Below are positions 28,385-38,600 of a stretch of DNA of 64,000 bases, in pieces. Origin of the DNA: Leishmania mexicana MHOM/GT/2001/U1103 (taxonomy: Eukaryota > Euglenozoa > Kinetoplastea > Trypanosomatida > Trypanosomatidae); contig NC_018336.1 in the NCBI RefSeq assembly GCF_000234665.1, positions 182,001 to 246,000 of the forward strand, in the 5' to 3' direction. The stretch's first letter is position 1. Each line of letters opens with the position of its first letter. The notes beneath the pieces are model-generated. The model saw only the letters and a program-made list of their open reading frames with translations. It ran no database searches and was not told the DNA's origin. The translations under genes were made by a program, and so were the position numbers.

Positions 28385-29638
28385 ATGCCCGAGGAAGCAA
28401 CCATCCCCAAGAAGCAGCCTGTGGAGGATGCAACTGGGCCAACAAACGCGCTCGGCGTGGATGACAGAACCATGAGTGACATCATCGACAAGCTGCGAAT
28501 GCTCAACTACGAAACCAGTTTTTGCCGCAGCTTCAAGCCACCGTTTAGCCCTCTTAACCCTTACTACTTTTCAGGTCCTTCATCAATAGACAACCCGAAC
28601 GCCCAGTTTTACTACTTTACCTCCTTGTGCGTGTGGCTCATGAAGCTGTGTGGTCACCAGTTTGATGCTCCCGGGCAATTTGATGACCCGAACGCCTCGT
28701 CAACGACGATCTTGGCAGAGCTGCGCTCGATGAACATCGCAATCGCAAACATTGCACCAACCCGCCTTAAGCAGGGCAGCGGCGAGGCAGTTTTGGCTGT
28801 TCTCTCTGCTCTTGTGAATGCAGCGCTCTCTAGCACTGGCTACGGTTTTCAGCCGATTGATTACGGGCAGGTAGAGCGTTACGATGAGCTGGCCACCGTC
28901 GCAGACGCCGAGGACGAGCAGGGTGAGGACGAGATTGAGGATAACGTCGTCATAGACAGCGACGACGACGACGAGGTTTATGTGCGCGCTGTTAGTGGGA
29001 ATCGAGCCGCCAAAAGTGACGCAGATCGTCCTCCAACGCCCAAGGTAGATGTCGAAGAGTGGAAGATGGAGGTAGAGCGTGTTGCCCCGCTGCTTCAGGT
29101 GCGCCAATCCTCCCTGGATGACTGGCGCTCGCGTATCGAGAGCGCCACGGTTTTGCTCAAAGCTGTAGAGAACATGTACCCCGATGTCAAGCAGATGCTC
29201 GAGCGCCTTGCTGGTGATATGGATAAGTCACGCGACCGGATACAAAAGCGGGAACAAACGCTGGCACAGCAGTTTTCTGATCAGGTGGAGGATTACCGCG
29301 TGAAGTTGCGTGAGCTCAACACCTCGCGTGATTCAGCTAACGTGGCGCAGCAAACCGTGCAGCAGATGACAGCGGAGCTGAACCAGATCAGTGAACTTCT
29401 GGACCAGACGAAGCGCGATATTGCGGAAAGGCAGGCCAAGATATCTGATACGACTCCACTCATTCAGGTGAAGGAAGCGGTCGTCAAGGTACAGGCCGAG
29501 ATCAAACTCATGTCCTTGCGGATTGGCATTCTTCAGAATGGCGTTTTGCAGCACGTTATGAAACAAACCAAGGCTCGGCGTGAGGGACCAACTGTAGAGG
29601 GCAAAGAGATGTACAGCGGCGAGATCATGTTTTCTTAA
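28385..29638 (+). CDS. IFT57: Intraflagellar transport protein IFT57
   Basis: 417 residues from ATG at 28385. IFT57 (HIPPI/che-13) is a subunit of the IFT-B complex and pairs with IFT20/IFT38 to build the flagellum. The N-terminal calponin-homology-like domain is clear: MSDIIDKLRMLNYETSFCR (about 30-48), PYYFSGPSSIDNPNAQFYYF and SLCVWLMKLCG with FDDPNASSTTILAELR after it. An acidic linker (EDEQGEDEIEDNVVIDSDDDDE, roughly 170-200) precedes a coiled coil covering the last ~190 residues. Length matches trypanosomatid IFT57. The nearest AG acceptor lies only two bases before the ATG, an unusually short leader if used; an acceptor at 28321-28322 gives about 62 nt. Confidence 0.93.
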   Translation: MPEEATIPKKQPVEDATGPTNALGVDDRTMSDIIDKLRMLNYETSFCRSFKPPFSPLNPYYFSGPSSIDNPNAQFYYFTSLCVWLMKLCGHQFDAPGQFDDPNASSTTILAELRSMNIAIANIAPTRLKQGSGEAVLAVLSALVNAALSSTGYGFQPIDYGQVERYDELATVADAEDEQGEDEIEDNVVIDSDDDDEVYVRAVSGNRAAKSDADRPPTPKVDVEEWKMEVERVAPLLQVRQSSLDDWRSRIESATVLLKAVENMYPDVKQMLERLAGDMDKSRDRIQKREQTLAQQFSDQVEDYRVKLRELNTSRDSANVAQQTVQQMTAELNQISELLDQTKRDIAERQAKISDTTPLIQVKEAVVKVQAEIKLMSLRIGILQNGVLQHVMKQTKARREGPTVEGKEMYSGEIMFS

Positions 29639-30629
29639 AGGTGTCTTTCAGGGGTACATGAGCTACTCTGGCTTACTGTCGCTATGCACCCCCTCTGAAC
29701 ATGTTGTTTCACCCTTCAGTTTCGACGCTAAGAAAGAGGAGGCAAATATGAGCGCTACCTCCAACGACTCCCGGTTGCGGCTACGTGCATGAGCGATCCC
29801 AGTCAGGCTTTCCTTGTGCTTTTCTGTCCAACACAACACTCTCTTTTGTGAGCTTTTTGTGTGGCGTTTCGGGCATGTGTGGGTGTCTGCGTGTGTGTGA
29901 GGGTTTCTTCGTTCGATGTAGTTGTTTTTCTTCGATGGTGACATCAGGCGTTCGATTTGCCCTGTTGTATGAGCTCGTGCTACCCAAGAATGTGCACCAC
30001 CTTCATACAAAACGCAAAGTGAAAGCAAGCCGCAACGGAAACAAACAAAAAAGGAGCGCGACAGTGGCCCATTCTGAGCGTCATGGGTAGGCCAGCTGAC
30101 GAGGTGTCGCTGAACTCATTCATTGATGGGAGGGCGGTAAGGGCTTATGCGGAGGACGATTTCACTGGTCACCGTGCTGTCAGGATATACTAGGCTTCTA
30201 AATACCTCCGTCGAGGTCAAGGGTGCATAGAGAAGGGTCACTCAGTGATGCTGATGCGGCTGGGCTCTCCAACTGGAAGCATTTTCTTTCAACTTCTCGC
30301 GCCACTTTCCTCTCTTGACATGGATGCCCTCTTTTGGAAACTCTCCCATATGTTGCAGCTCTCTCACGTCCCAGTGAGTACCACAATACCGCTCTTCTCG
30401 AGCTTCGGAGCGCTTTTTTCTCCGATGTGGACAAAAGGTGCGACACAGGCGAGGACATATCTTACTCCTTCCCCAGCTTCTAGATTAGACGTGGACTCTC
30501 ATTTTCTGTTCCTTTCCCCACTAACGCGCTTATCACAGACGTTATCGATGCCATCGTGCGCCTGTCTTCTGTATGTTTTCTTTCAGTTCCCCACATTCAC
30601 ATCTGCGCTAAAGGCCTGTGGATCGCTAG
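29639..30629. other. Intergenic region
   Basis: About 990 bp: the 3' UTR of IFT57 and 5' region of the next gene. A long tract ending in TTTCTTTCAG (AG at 30585-30586) is a strong trans-splice acceptor 43 nt before the next ATG. Nothing else was seen. Confidence 0.6.
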
Positions 30630-32168
30630 ATGTCCACAGAGGCCCGCATTACGCAGTTGCAGGATGAGGCGAGCGATCTCCGAAGGCAGGTGACAATGCT
30701 GACAGAGGTACTGGAAACCGAGCTGGATCGCATGCGTGCGGAGGTGCAACGTCAGCTCAACGAGGCAAAGCAGTTTCTCGTCACCTGCAAAGAGGACTCG
30801 GTAGCCCACATGGATCGTCTGGATTCGGACAAACGGACTCTCACTCGAGCATGCGAGCGAGCGATCCGCACCGGAGAGCTCCAGGGGGCTGAGGAAACAG
30901 CCGACTTTTCCAGCGAGCAGCTGATGTGTGCTTCAATTACCAGAGCCGCAAACAACTCAGCTGGTGAGGGTGCTTCACCTCGGTCACCAGGCACATCCAA
31001 ATCAACGTATCCTTCCGTACTGTCCACACAGTGCTCAGCTGCTAGGGACGCAGCAGATGGCGACGGGTTCACTGCCAGAGATGCAATACGGTGTCTGCTT
31101 CCTCGTGTGGAGCAAGTGTTTGACTTCTACGCAGCGTCGCATGTAACGGACACGGAACTGCTGTATCCGGCAATGCACCTGCCTCAGTTCACCACAATGG
31201 TACGTGACGCCGCTCTCGATCGCAGGCGTCGTCCTCTCCTTCCAGAGTTGCTGTGGATGACGGCCCTGCGCGACTTGCCTACCGCTAGTGGACGCGAACG
31301 CACAGACCGGCGCCACGGCAGCACTTTGCTGCTTCCGCGTGTCTCCGACGGCGACTCTCTTTTCCAGCCGGCTACCGCGCGGAGGGACTTGTTTGTACAT
31401 GAACGGCTCCGAGCAATTACGAAGGCGGAGTTCCCACACGTGCTTTACGTCATTTTTCGCGCCGCCGTCCACAACGGACACAAAGGCGCTGCTGCGTCCG
31501 AGGCCTTCTGTGCCTACCTCTCGGAACACTTCTTGCCCACCGTGGAGCGCTGCATTCGCCGTCGAAAAGCCGCTCGCACCCTCTTGATTGACGGCAGGGC
31601 TGCTTGCTTTGACGCAAGTGCTCCATCCCCACCAGCAGGAGTACCGGACCCACTAGCCGCGTCAGATTTCCCGAAGACAGCAACAGGTGTCTGTTCCTCG
31701 CTACCGCCCTTTGCCGACATTGTAGCAACGTACAGCAGAGATGCGGGAGTGCAAAGGGTTGCCCAGCAATTCACGCCGCGGCTGAAGCGATGCTTTCGGC
31801 ATGCGGTGCGGTGCCTTCCTACATGCCGCACCGAAGATGCCCGCATGAGCATTGACGCCTTTGTGGAGAGTGTTCGACAGCAGCACTTACTCCCGCTGAT
31901 TTCACGAGAGCAGCTCAGGGACATCTTCGTCTTCTGTCTTACATTGGACGGCGGCAGCGCCCCCAGTGCTGCCGGAAGTGGGGGACTGTCAACGAAGCAA
32001 GCAGCGCCGCTGACCGCTCGCGACAGCATCACATGCTTTTCCTTCACCACTGCGGCCGTGTACTGCCTCGCGGAGGTCATCTATGGTGGCTCGCCGTTGT
32101 TGCGTGAGCAGTATGCATCGCCCTGTGCGCGAACCTCGAAGCTTCTGGTGAAGATGTTCATCCTGTGA
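30630..32168 (+). CDS. Hypothetical protein with N-terminal coiled coil, 512 aa
   Basis: ATG at 30630 follows the strong AG acceptor at 30585-30586. Residues about 1-75 form a coiled coil (ITQLQDEASDLRRQVTMLTE). A Ser/Gly-rich linker leads to a mainly helical body with Cys/Phe-rich segments, for example FPHVLYVIFRAAVHNGH and EAFCAYLSEHFLPTVERC. The C-terminal part contains SIDAFVESVRQQHLLPLISR and REQLRDIFVFCLTL, which look like degenerate EF-hand-type helix pairs. I cannot name a family. Neighbours IFT57 and the DRC8-like gene are flagellar, but cluster membership is weak evidence in a polycistronic genome. Confidence 0.75.
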   Translation: MSTEARITQLQDEASDLRRQVTMLTEVLETELDRMRAEVQRQLNEAKQFLVTCKEDSVAHMDRLDSDKRTLTRACERAIRTGELQGAEETADFSSEQLMCASITRAANNSAGEGASPRSPGTSKSTYPSVLSTQCSAARDAADGDGFTARDAIRCLLPRVEQVFDFYAASHVTDTELLYPAMHLPQFTTMVRDAALDRRRRPLLPELLWMTALRDLPTASGRERTDRRHGSTLLLPRVSDGDSLFQPATARRDLFVHERLRAITKAEFPHVLYVIFRAAVHNGHKGAAASEAFCAYLSEHFLPTVERCIRRRKAARTLLIDGRAACFDASAPSPPAGVPDPLAASDFPKTATGVCSSLPPFADIVATYSRDAGVQRVAQQFTPRLKRCFRHAVRCLPTCRTEDARMSIDAFVESVRQQHLLPLISREQLRDIFVFCLTLDGGSAPSAAGSGGLSTKQAAPLTARDSITCFSFTTAAVYCLAEVIYGGSPLLREQYASPCARTSKLLVKMFIL

Positions 32169-33024
32169 CGCCATTCGACGTGGAAACGTGTACGCACGGG
32201 AAGGGGCAGAAGAGAGGGGGACCCCTTGAGCGGCTGCCTCCCATAATGCAACTGCAGAATTATGTATGCACACCGCTCCGCACTATGTGTGTCTACCTGC
32301 TCTCTTGCAGGTCATGGACGACCACAGGGACTGATTTTACTCAACTGTAGATTCTGTGAGACTCAAGAGACACACGGGTGAGACATACACGCACGAAAGG
32401 AATAGCTGCGGGTTTCATGTAGGTGCCACATAGCTCCCTCCATCTCCCTCCCCCGCCCCTCGCCCCCAACACACACACATACATATGTATACATATATGC
32501 ATACCCATGCCTGCACCCTCTTCCTTTTTTTTCTACCCTGCTTGCATCCAGACATACGACCGAACTCAAGACAAGCAGAGATAGAGAGGGAAGCCACGCA
32601 GGGCTCGCGCCAGAGGAACGACTGCAGCGCAAGAGTGAGCGCTGCTTTAAAAAAGTTTGTCCGCGGTTGTGCGTGTGTGTGTGTGCCATACTGAATGCAC
32701 ATTGAGAACACACGTGACAGTCGTGGCTGTCCCGCTTCCTTTATATGCACCGCTCATCCACGTACTCCTTGCCTATCCGCACCATTCCATGCTCCTGCAC
32801 CTCTCTTCTGTTCCACGCTGCCCTGTTTTCTGCTTTCCATTGCCTTCTCCTCCCAACACCGCCGCCATCCAGTGAATCATCTGGTCCTTTTCCTCCGCTG
32901 CTACTCTGTGTCGAGTGAGAACGACGACAGGAAGGGGAGGAAGGTTGTACGGAGCTACGATTTCTCTGCGCCAAGTGGTCTTTTTCTTTGTCACACCTGC
33001 CTGAGCCAACTCGTCACGAACGCG
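32169..33024. other. Intergenic region
   Basis: About 860 bp. Contains a short CA/TA-rich stretch near 32470-32505 and a pyrimidine tract (about 32978-32990) with AG at 33004-33005, 20 nt before the next ATG. An upstream open frame (from 32695) runs through this tract and is not protein-like. Confidence 0.6.
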
Positions 33025-33864
33025 ATGTCCGTCTCCACAAAGACTCAAAGCTCTGTGAAGGGCTCCAAAGGCCGTCGCTCGACCACAGGCGTACTGTCGT
33101 GGAAGAAAAACGGAAATCACTTCGCTGCTGCGGACGCCGCCGCAGCCGCGCTACCCGAGCCCATCGCGTACTTGGGTGGGAAGCAGCGTTCGGCAAACAG
33201 ACGTGCCAAGTGCCACAAGCAGTTTGAAGAGCTCGCACAGGTCATATGCGCTATGAATTCGTCCACCCTGCTGGGGACAGAAGTCGCAGGGAGCTCGACG
33301 AGGAGCGCTTCTGTTGCCTCGCCGTCACCTTCGTTAAGCCTGCCGACTGAGCAGTTGTTTCCCACGCTGCAAGTAGGGTACCTCGCGCGGGCCTTGGGTC
33401 TAAATGTGTCCAATCAGCAAGCGGCCTCAATCGTGGAGCTCGTCGAGGATGACGGTCCGTCGACCGGGTTTGTCAACCGTCGCAAGCTGGGGCACGTTCT
33501 AGTGGATGCAATTATGACAGGAACGTTAGGTGGACCGACTCTTCATGCGTTTGCGGCCGAGAATCTCGCCGCAATAACGTCCGCCAGCGACGACGGCCCT
33601 GTACGCCTCTCTGCAGAGCGTCTTGCCAACTTCGTTCCGTCAGTGTGCGTGCGGGAGGAGGAGGTCACACTGCTTCGAGCCTTTGAGGCACTGGATAAAG
33701 ATCAGAAGGGCTACCTGGAAATGGTGGAGCTCCGCGCTGCCATGATGGAAGGCGATGAATGCTTCTCGAGTGAAGAAGTGGACGATATGTGGATGGCCAT
33801 GCTCGACCCAGAAACGAATCGAGCATACTACCGTGACTTTGCTGAGATACTCGCCAGGGAGTGA
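33025..33864 (+). CDS. EF-hand protein resembling dynein regulatory complex subunit DRC8/EFCAB2
   Basis: 279 residues from ATG at 33025, chosen because the acceptor AG at 33004-33005 lies just upstream. The C-terminal pair of EF-hands resembles EFCAB2/FAP200: LLRAFEALDKDQKGYLEMVE with loop residues D224, D226, K228, G229 and E235, then a second half-site with MLDPETNRAYYRDFAEIL. The DPE-N-YRD pattern is strongly like the DRC8 C-terminus. The N-terminal ~90 residues are basic and low complexity, followed by a more divergent helical domain (LQVGYLARALGLNVSNQQAA). DRC8 is part of the nexin-dynein regulatory complex. EF-hands are certain; orthology to DRC8 is likely but unproven, because the protein is longer than the ~160-aa animal form. 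Confidence 0.75.
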   Translation: MSVSTKTQSSVKGSKGRRSTTGVLSWKKNGNHFAAADAAAAALPEPIAYLGGKQRSANRRAKCHKQFEELAQVICAMNSSTLLGTEVAGSSTRSASVASPSPSLSLPTEQLFPTLQVGYLARALGLNVSNQQAASIVELVEDDGPSTGFVNRRKLGHVLVDAIMTGTLGGPTLHAFAAENLAAITSASDDGPVRLSAERLANFVPSVCVREEEVTLLRAFEALDKDQKGYLEMVELRAAMMEGDECFSSEEVDDMWMAMLDPETNRAYYRDFAEILARE

Positions 33865-35668
33865 GGGTGGCCGGAGCGTCACACACTGATATGATGCAGC
33901 TCCCCCCCCCCATCCCTCGCCTCTCTCCCCACCATAGCTGTGTTCCTCGAGACAGGTGTGTAAAAAAAGGGGAGGGGGGTTGATGCCGACACGGTACAGT
34001 ACGCACGATCATTATCCTTGTGTTGTCTTCCTCCCTTGCCATCTGCGTCTTTCGTCTCGTGGATGCCCCGAAGAAGGTGGCGGTGAGACGGAGGCGGCGG
34101 CAGAGCAGCGGCATTTTCCATGCTCTCTCTCTTGTTCGTGAGCGCATCGTTTCTCCCCTTTCTCCATCCCTTGTCTCTCATTCTCGTCGGGATGCGAGGT
34201 ACGGTGTGCGTGTGCAACACGTCTTCCATCGGATGTAACGTTTTCTGGACGATGTTTTCCGCATTGTTTTCTGCGCAGACGTGCTCTGGGGCCCACACAA
34301 CGGGGTAGAAAAAAGAAGAATGCACGTGTCCACAACGGCAACAGCACAGACGAGAATTCGTGCGTGCGTTTTGTGCACAGCCTAATGCTGTCAGCTGAAG
34401 CGCGCGTTTGCGTGGCGTTGCGTCGTGGGACTCGTGCACGCTCGACTGCCTGTGCCCATTGATTTTGGTATCCTAGTGCTCAGTGTGTGTTCCTCTCTCA
34501 CACGTTGCTGCCGCCAGAAGCGGAACTATCGACGTGAGGAATGCGCAACCAGGGCCAATCACATGACTGCGCTTTTTGTTTTCGACTTACGCCTCCCAAC
34601 CTCCCTCCCCTCCCTCTCTCTCCCTCGCCTTGCCCCTTCACCATTTCTTGCATCTATCCCCCTTGACTCTCCGACCTTGTGCTTTGTTTTTCTTCTTTGA
34701 TGCATCCGCGGCGTTATCCATACGATAACGATCCCCCTCATGTGTGCATGCATTCCTCCATGTAAACACACACACACACTGACTGACTGACTGGCATGTA
34801 TGTGAACATGAATGTCCTATATACAGCAGTAGCGTGAGAAGGGTCCAAGTACGAGCACCGTCAACACCAAACCACACGACTGAGAAAGACAGGAGGCCAC
34901 AAGAGAGTCTTCTCCGGTTGTCCTTGTGCGTAGCCCCTTAGTCTCTCTCTTGGTATTACACCCTCCCCCCTCCCTCCTCCCTCCTTGCCCAGGCTTGCGT
35001 GTGGCGGGTGAGAGAGGTCGAACAAGGCGGAGGTAAACGCCGGAGCGCAAGCGGTGGGACGAAGGCTTCGTTTGTTTGTTCCTGTCGGCCCCCTTTTTTT
35101 CCCTCGTCCCTTCCCCCCCCCTCCCCCCAAGGCGGTTCATCATCATCTCCTCTCCCATCTTCAGACGCTGGGCCGCTGCGTGTGTGTGGGTGTAAGAGAG
35201 AGAGGTAGGCAGAACATCCAAGCAGGAGGAGGGGGCATAGAAGCTACGCAACAGCAGCGGTAGATCGTGAGAAAGGCACCATAGACGCGCACCAGCTCCG
35301 TTTCCTTCCTTCTTTCCGTCTTTGTTTATTGTTTGACCTTTTCTTTTCACTACGGCGCTGCCCACCTGCCCACGCACGACCATAGAAGGCACATCCTCTC
35401 TCGTTGTCGACCACGGCGCTTCATAGACCATTCCCGCACAAGAGCAGCACGCAGCCGCGCTTTGACTTCCTGGTCTTTGCCTGTTCCGCGCTTCTCTCCT
35501 ACCTGCCGCACTCTCAGCTTTCTTCTCTTCCTCCACTCCTCGGACAGAGCACGTTATTCCTACCTTCTGTGCACGGGGATCGGTCCGCAGAAGTGCACCC
35601 TTGCCTCTCTTGTCCCCCTTTCCCCAGGCGCCTTTTTGTTGCTGTGCCTTACTCGCCTCTTGTCGAAG
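33865..35668. other. Intergenic region
   Basis: About 1.8 kb with several pyrimidine-rich blocks (for example 34600-34690 and 35090-35130) and a (CA)n-(GACT)n tract at 34765-34793. A tract ending TTTCCCCAG gives an AG at 35626-35627, 42 nt before the next ATG. Long minus-strand ORFs here, such as 34817-35710, are antisense to pyrimidine-rich UTR and look spurious. Confidence 0.55.
34765..34793. repeat. (CA)n-(GACT)n microsatellite
   Basis: A run of CA dinucleotides passes directly into three GACT units. It lies in the UTR of the DRC8-like or the next gene. Confidence 0.85.
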
Positions 35669-38600
35669 ATGATGCGCGGCACGTCCCAACTGGCGGCTCG
35701 CTCCGTCCACCTTTCTGCGGCGTCATGCGCAACGGCTGCCGCATTGCTGTCACCACACCGCTTTTTCGGGTCCAAGTACACCGACGACCTCGGTAACTAC
35801 AAGCGCCCCTACACGTATGAGAGCCGCAGCGCTGCTCACCGTCACCCGACACGTAAGGAGATGCTGCAAGGGCAGCGGGCCGCCACGGCTGCCTCCGCCA
35901 ACCCAGCAAGCGGCACTGCAGAGTTTGCGAAGGCCGATGCGTTTACCGAGGAGGCGGAGGCAGAAGTGCCCGTGCAGCGGTGTAGCAAGAACAAGTACGA
36001 GGATCTTTTCAAGAAGAAGTCGGATCAGCGCATCGCCTTTACAAGCAACTTCCGTGAGCCCGACATGAAGCCCATCCTGGACGCAGCCGATGAGGCGCCG
36101 CGTTCAGGGACAGCGCGGAGGCACTCTTCCGCCCCCGCTGCTGTGGACATGGATGAGACGGATGTGACTCGCATCTACAGTAAAGAAGAGGTGCGCAACA
36201 TGCAGCAGAGGGAGAAAGCGAGTACCAGCGAGGCCGCGAAAGCGAAGACGTGCAGCGGTGGACTGAGTGGCATCTCGTCTGCACCGGAGACAGCGCAGCG
36301 CACAGCAGCGGAGGTGGAGGCCCAAGCGCCGGAAGATGACGAAGATGAGTTTGCCGAAATCCGCAGCCACCCATTCTTCATGGACATGCTGCGCCGCGTG
36401 GAGCGCAACATGATCCGCTTCCGCAAGGAGACGCGCGCCGCCGGGCGGTACAGCCTAGAGGCTGTCAACGAGTGCGTACGGCCGTTGTTGCAGCTCACCG
36501 ACTACCCGCTCACGGCCAGGCAGCTGTCGCACCTCTCCCACAGCATCAGCCCAGCAGTGCTGAAGAGCTCTTTGCGTGACCGGGCTGCGTGCAGGCACCT
36601 GCAGCTCTACCGCTCACAAGACACTGACCTGCTGCTCGACTGGTCCAAGGAGGACTTCCTGCGGCGCCGCTACGAGAGTGTGCACTTGTCATGGGAGCCG
36701 ATGGATGTGATCTGCCGCCGCTTTGGCTGGACGCCGGACATGATGTCAGACCGCGACTACCTCTTATACTTCTCGGCCTTCCTCGAGTACGTCGAGATGG
36801 CGGAGATGCAGACCACCGCGAAAGGGGAGCCAAAAGCGATTCCAATCAATGATCCCGTGGCGCGCGCCGCCGAAGACCCCATCCCGGCAAGCCGCCTGCT
36901 GCTCCGCCGGAAGGCTTCTGTGGACGCCGAGCCGTCCCTCACAGAGTCCATTCGACTCATGGGCAGTCCCGCTCTGGCGACGCCGGCGAAGGGGAAGAAG
37001 GCGCAGCGGATGCGCCAGCACGGCGGTGACTCGGTGGCCGACTACTTCGGGGCTGTCGAGGCGACCGCGAGCACCGTCGACGGAGACGAAACGGTGAAGC
37101 TGCAGCATGCCGCGGACAACGTTCCGCCTCTGCGCCAGGCAAGCCATCCCGGAGGCCGTACGATTCGTGAGTTCTCCATTCCAAAGTCGCACCTCCCCGA
37201 GACGCTCGTGGCGCCTGCTGCAATGCCGAGCGAGACGGGCATGAGAAGCGAGGCAAGCTTTGACCAAAAGAAGTTCGAGGAGCTCTCCAACGCGTACCAC
37301 AACGTCAAGGTAGAGAACTCGCTGTTACGGCGCCGCATGCTCGGGACAGACAGCGTTGACAAGGCGCAGGAGATGCAGAGCAAACTGGCGAGTGGCCGCT
37401 GCAAGCAGCTGAGGCTGGAGCAGGAGCTGGAGCGCATGCGCGAGTTGAAGCGCAACACACCGACATCGAAGAACGGTCTCGACTTTTCCGTGCCGCGCGG
37501 GCAGCCACAGTATCCGGAGGCGCCGGAGCACACGACGGAGTACTCAAAAAACGGGAAAGCCGTCGAGGACATTGATGACGACGAGATCGAGCAGGCCTTG
37601 AAAGAGTTCAAGGAGAATGAAGCACTTCGGATGATGGAGAGACGGCCGATGCCCAATGGGGCGCGGTCGGCCCCTTCGTCATGTCCTGGCCACGCCATCG
37701 CCACTACCAACTCCGCTGACGCTGTCGTCGACGATGGCAGCGAGGAAGTGGAGGAGGTGATCGAGGTGGTAGAGGATGAGGATGAGGACCTGGTGGCGTC
37801 CGGCAATGCGGCGGCGGTGGGGCCGCAGACCGGCGCCCAGGACGACGTTCTGACCGCAGAAAGCGAGGCGGATGACTCAGCCGATGCGCACTACGATGCG
37901 TCCGCGGATGCGGCGGCCAAGGAGTCACCAGAGAGAGGTGACCAGCCTTGGCAGGATGAGCTGTCCGCCGCGGTTGAGCAGCACGAAGCCGAGATGGAGG
38001 AGCAGGAGAGTGATCTCACGGCTGCCTTCAACGACACCCCTGCGACCACCCCCGCCTCTCGCTTAGAGCAGCTTGCTTCCCTGCACGATCGACTGTCCTC
38101 GGCGGCGGACCGCGCTCGTCGTTATGTGGCCACGGTGCAAATCCGTCGGCAAGATGTATTGAAGAGGCTGGACTGCCAGTTGGCGGATGCCAACACGAAG
38201 GTGGAGCAGCTTGAGGATCAGCTGGCCGCTGTAGAAGAAGAGCAGACCACGCTGCAAGACACACTGGCTCGCGAGGAGGCGGAGCGCAAGGCCCTCGAGG
38301 TAGAGGCCCAGCTTAAGGCGCAGCGGGAGCGGCGCTTGGCCGAGCTGGAGGAGCAGCGGGAGCGGGCACGCCTCGCGCAGGAGGCGGCGGCGAGGGCCCT
38401 GGAGCGCCAGAAGAAGGCCGAACGAGAGGCGCTCGAGATGGAGGAGGAGCTGCAGCGCAAGTTGAGGGAGGTGCAAGCGAAGCTGCGTGTTATGCACGAC
38501 AGCAACTCGACTGCCCACAACTCCGCTGCTGTTGGTACCCCTCGCGCCTCGGCAGCCGAAGAACTGGAGGCGGAGGAAGCTGCAGAGGAGGAGCACGCGG

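Noticed and set aside
34817..35710. Minus-strand ORF of 297 codons between DRC8-like and giant coiled-coil genes
   Set aside because: Lies opposite pyrimidine-rich UTR and is Lys/Gly/Arg-rich from purine runs; direction conflicts with the cluster.
37042..37806. Minus-strand ORF of 254 codons
   Set aside because: Same reason: antisense of the coiled-coil gene, composed of Ser runs from acidic codons on the other strand.
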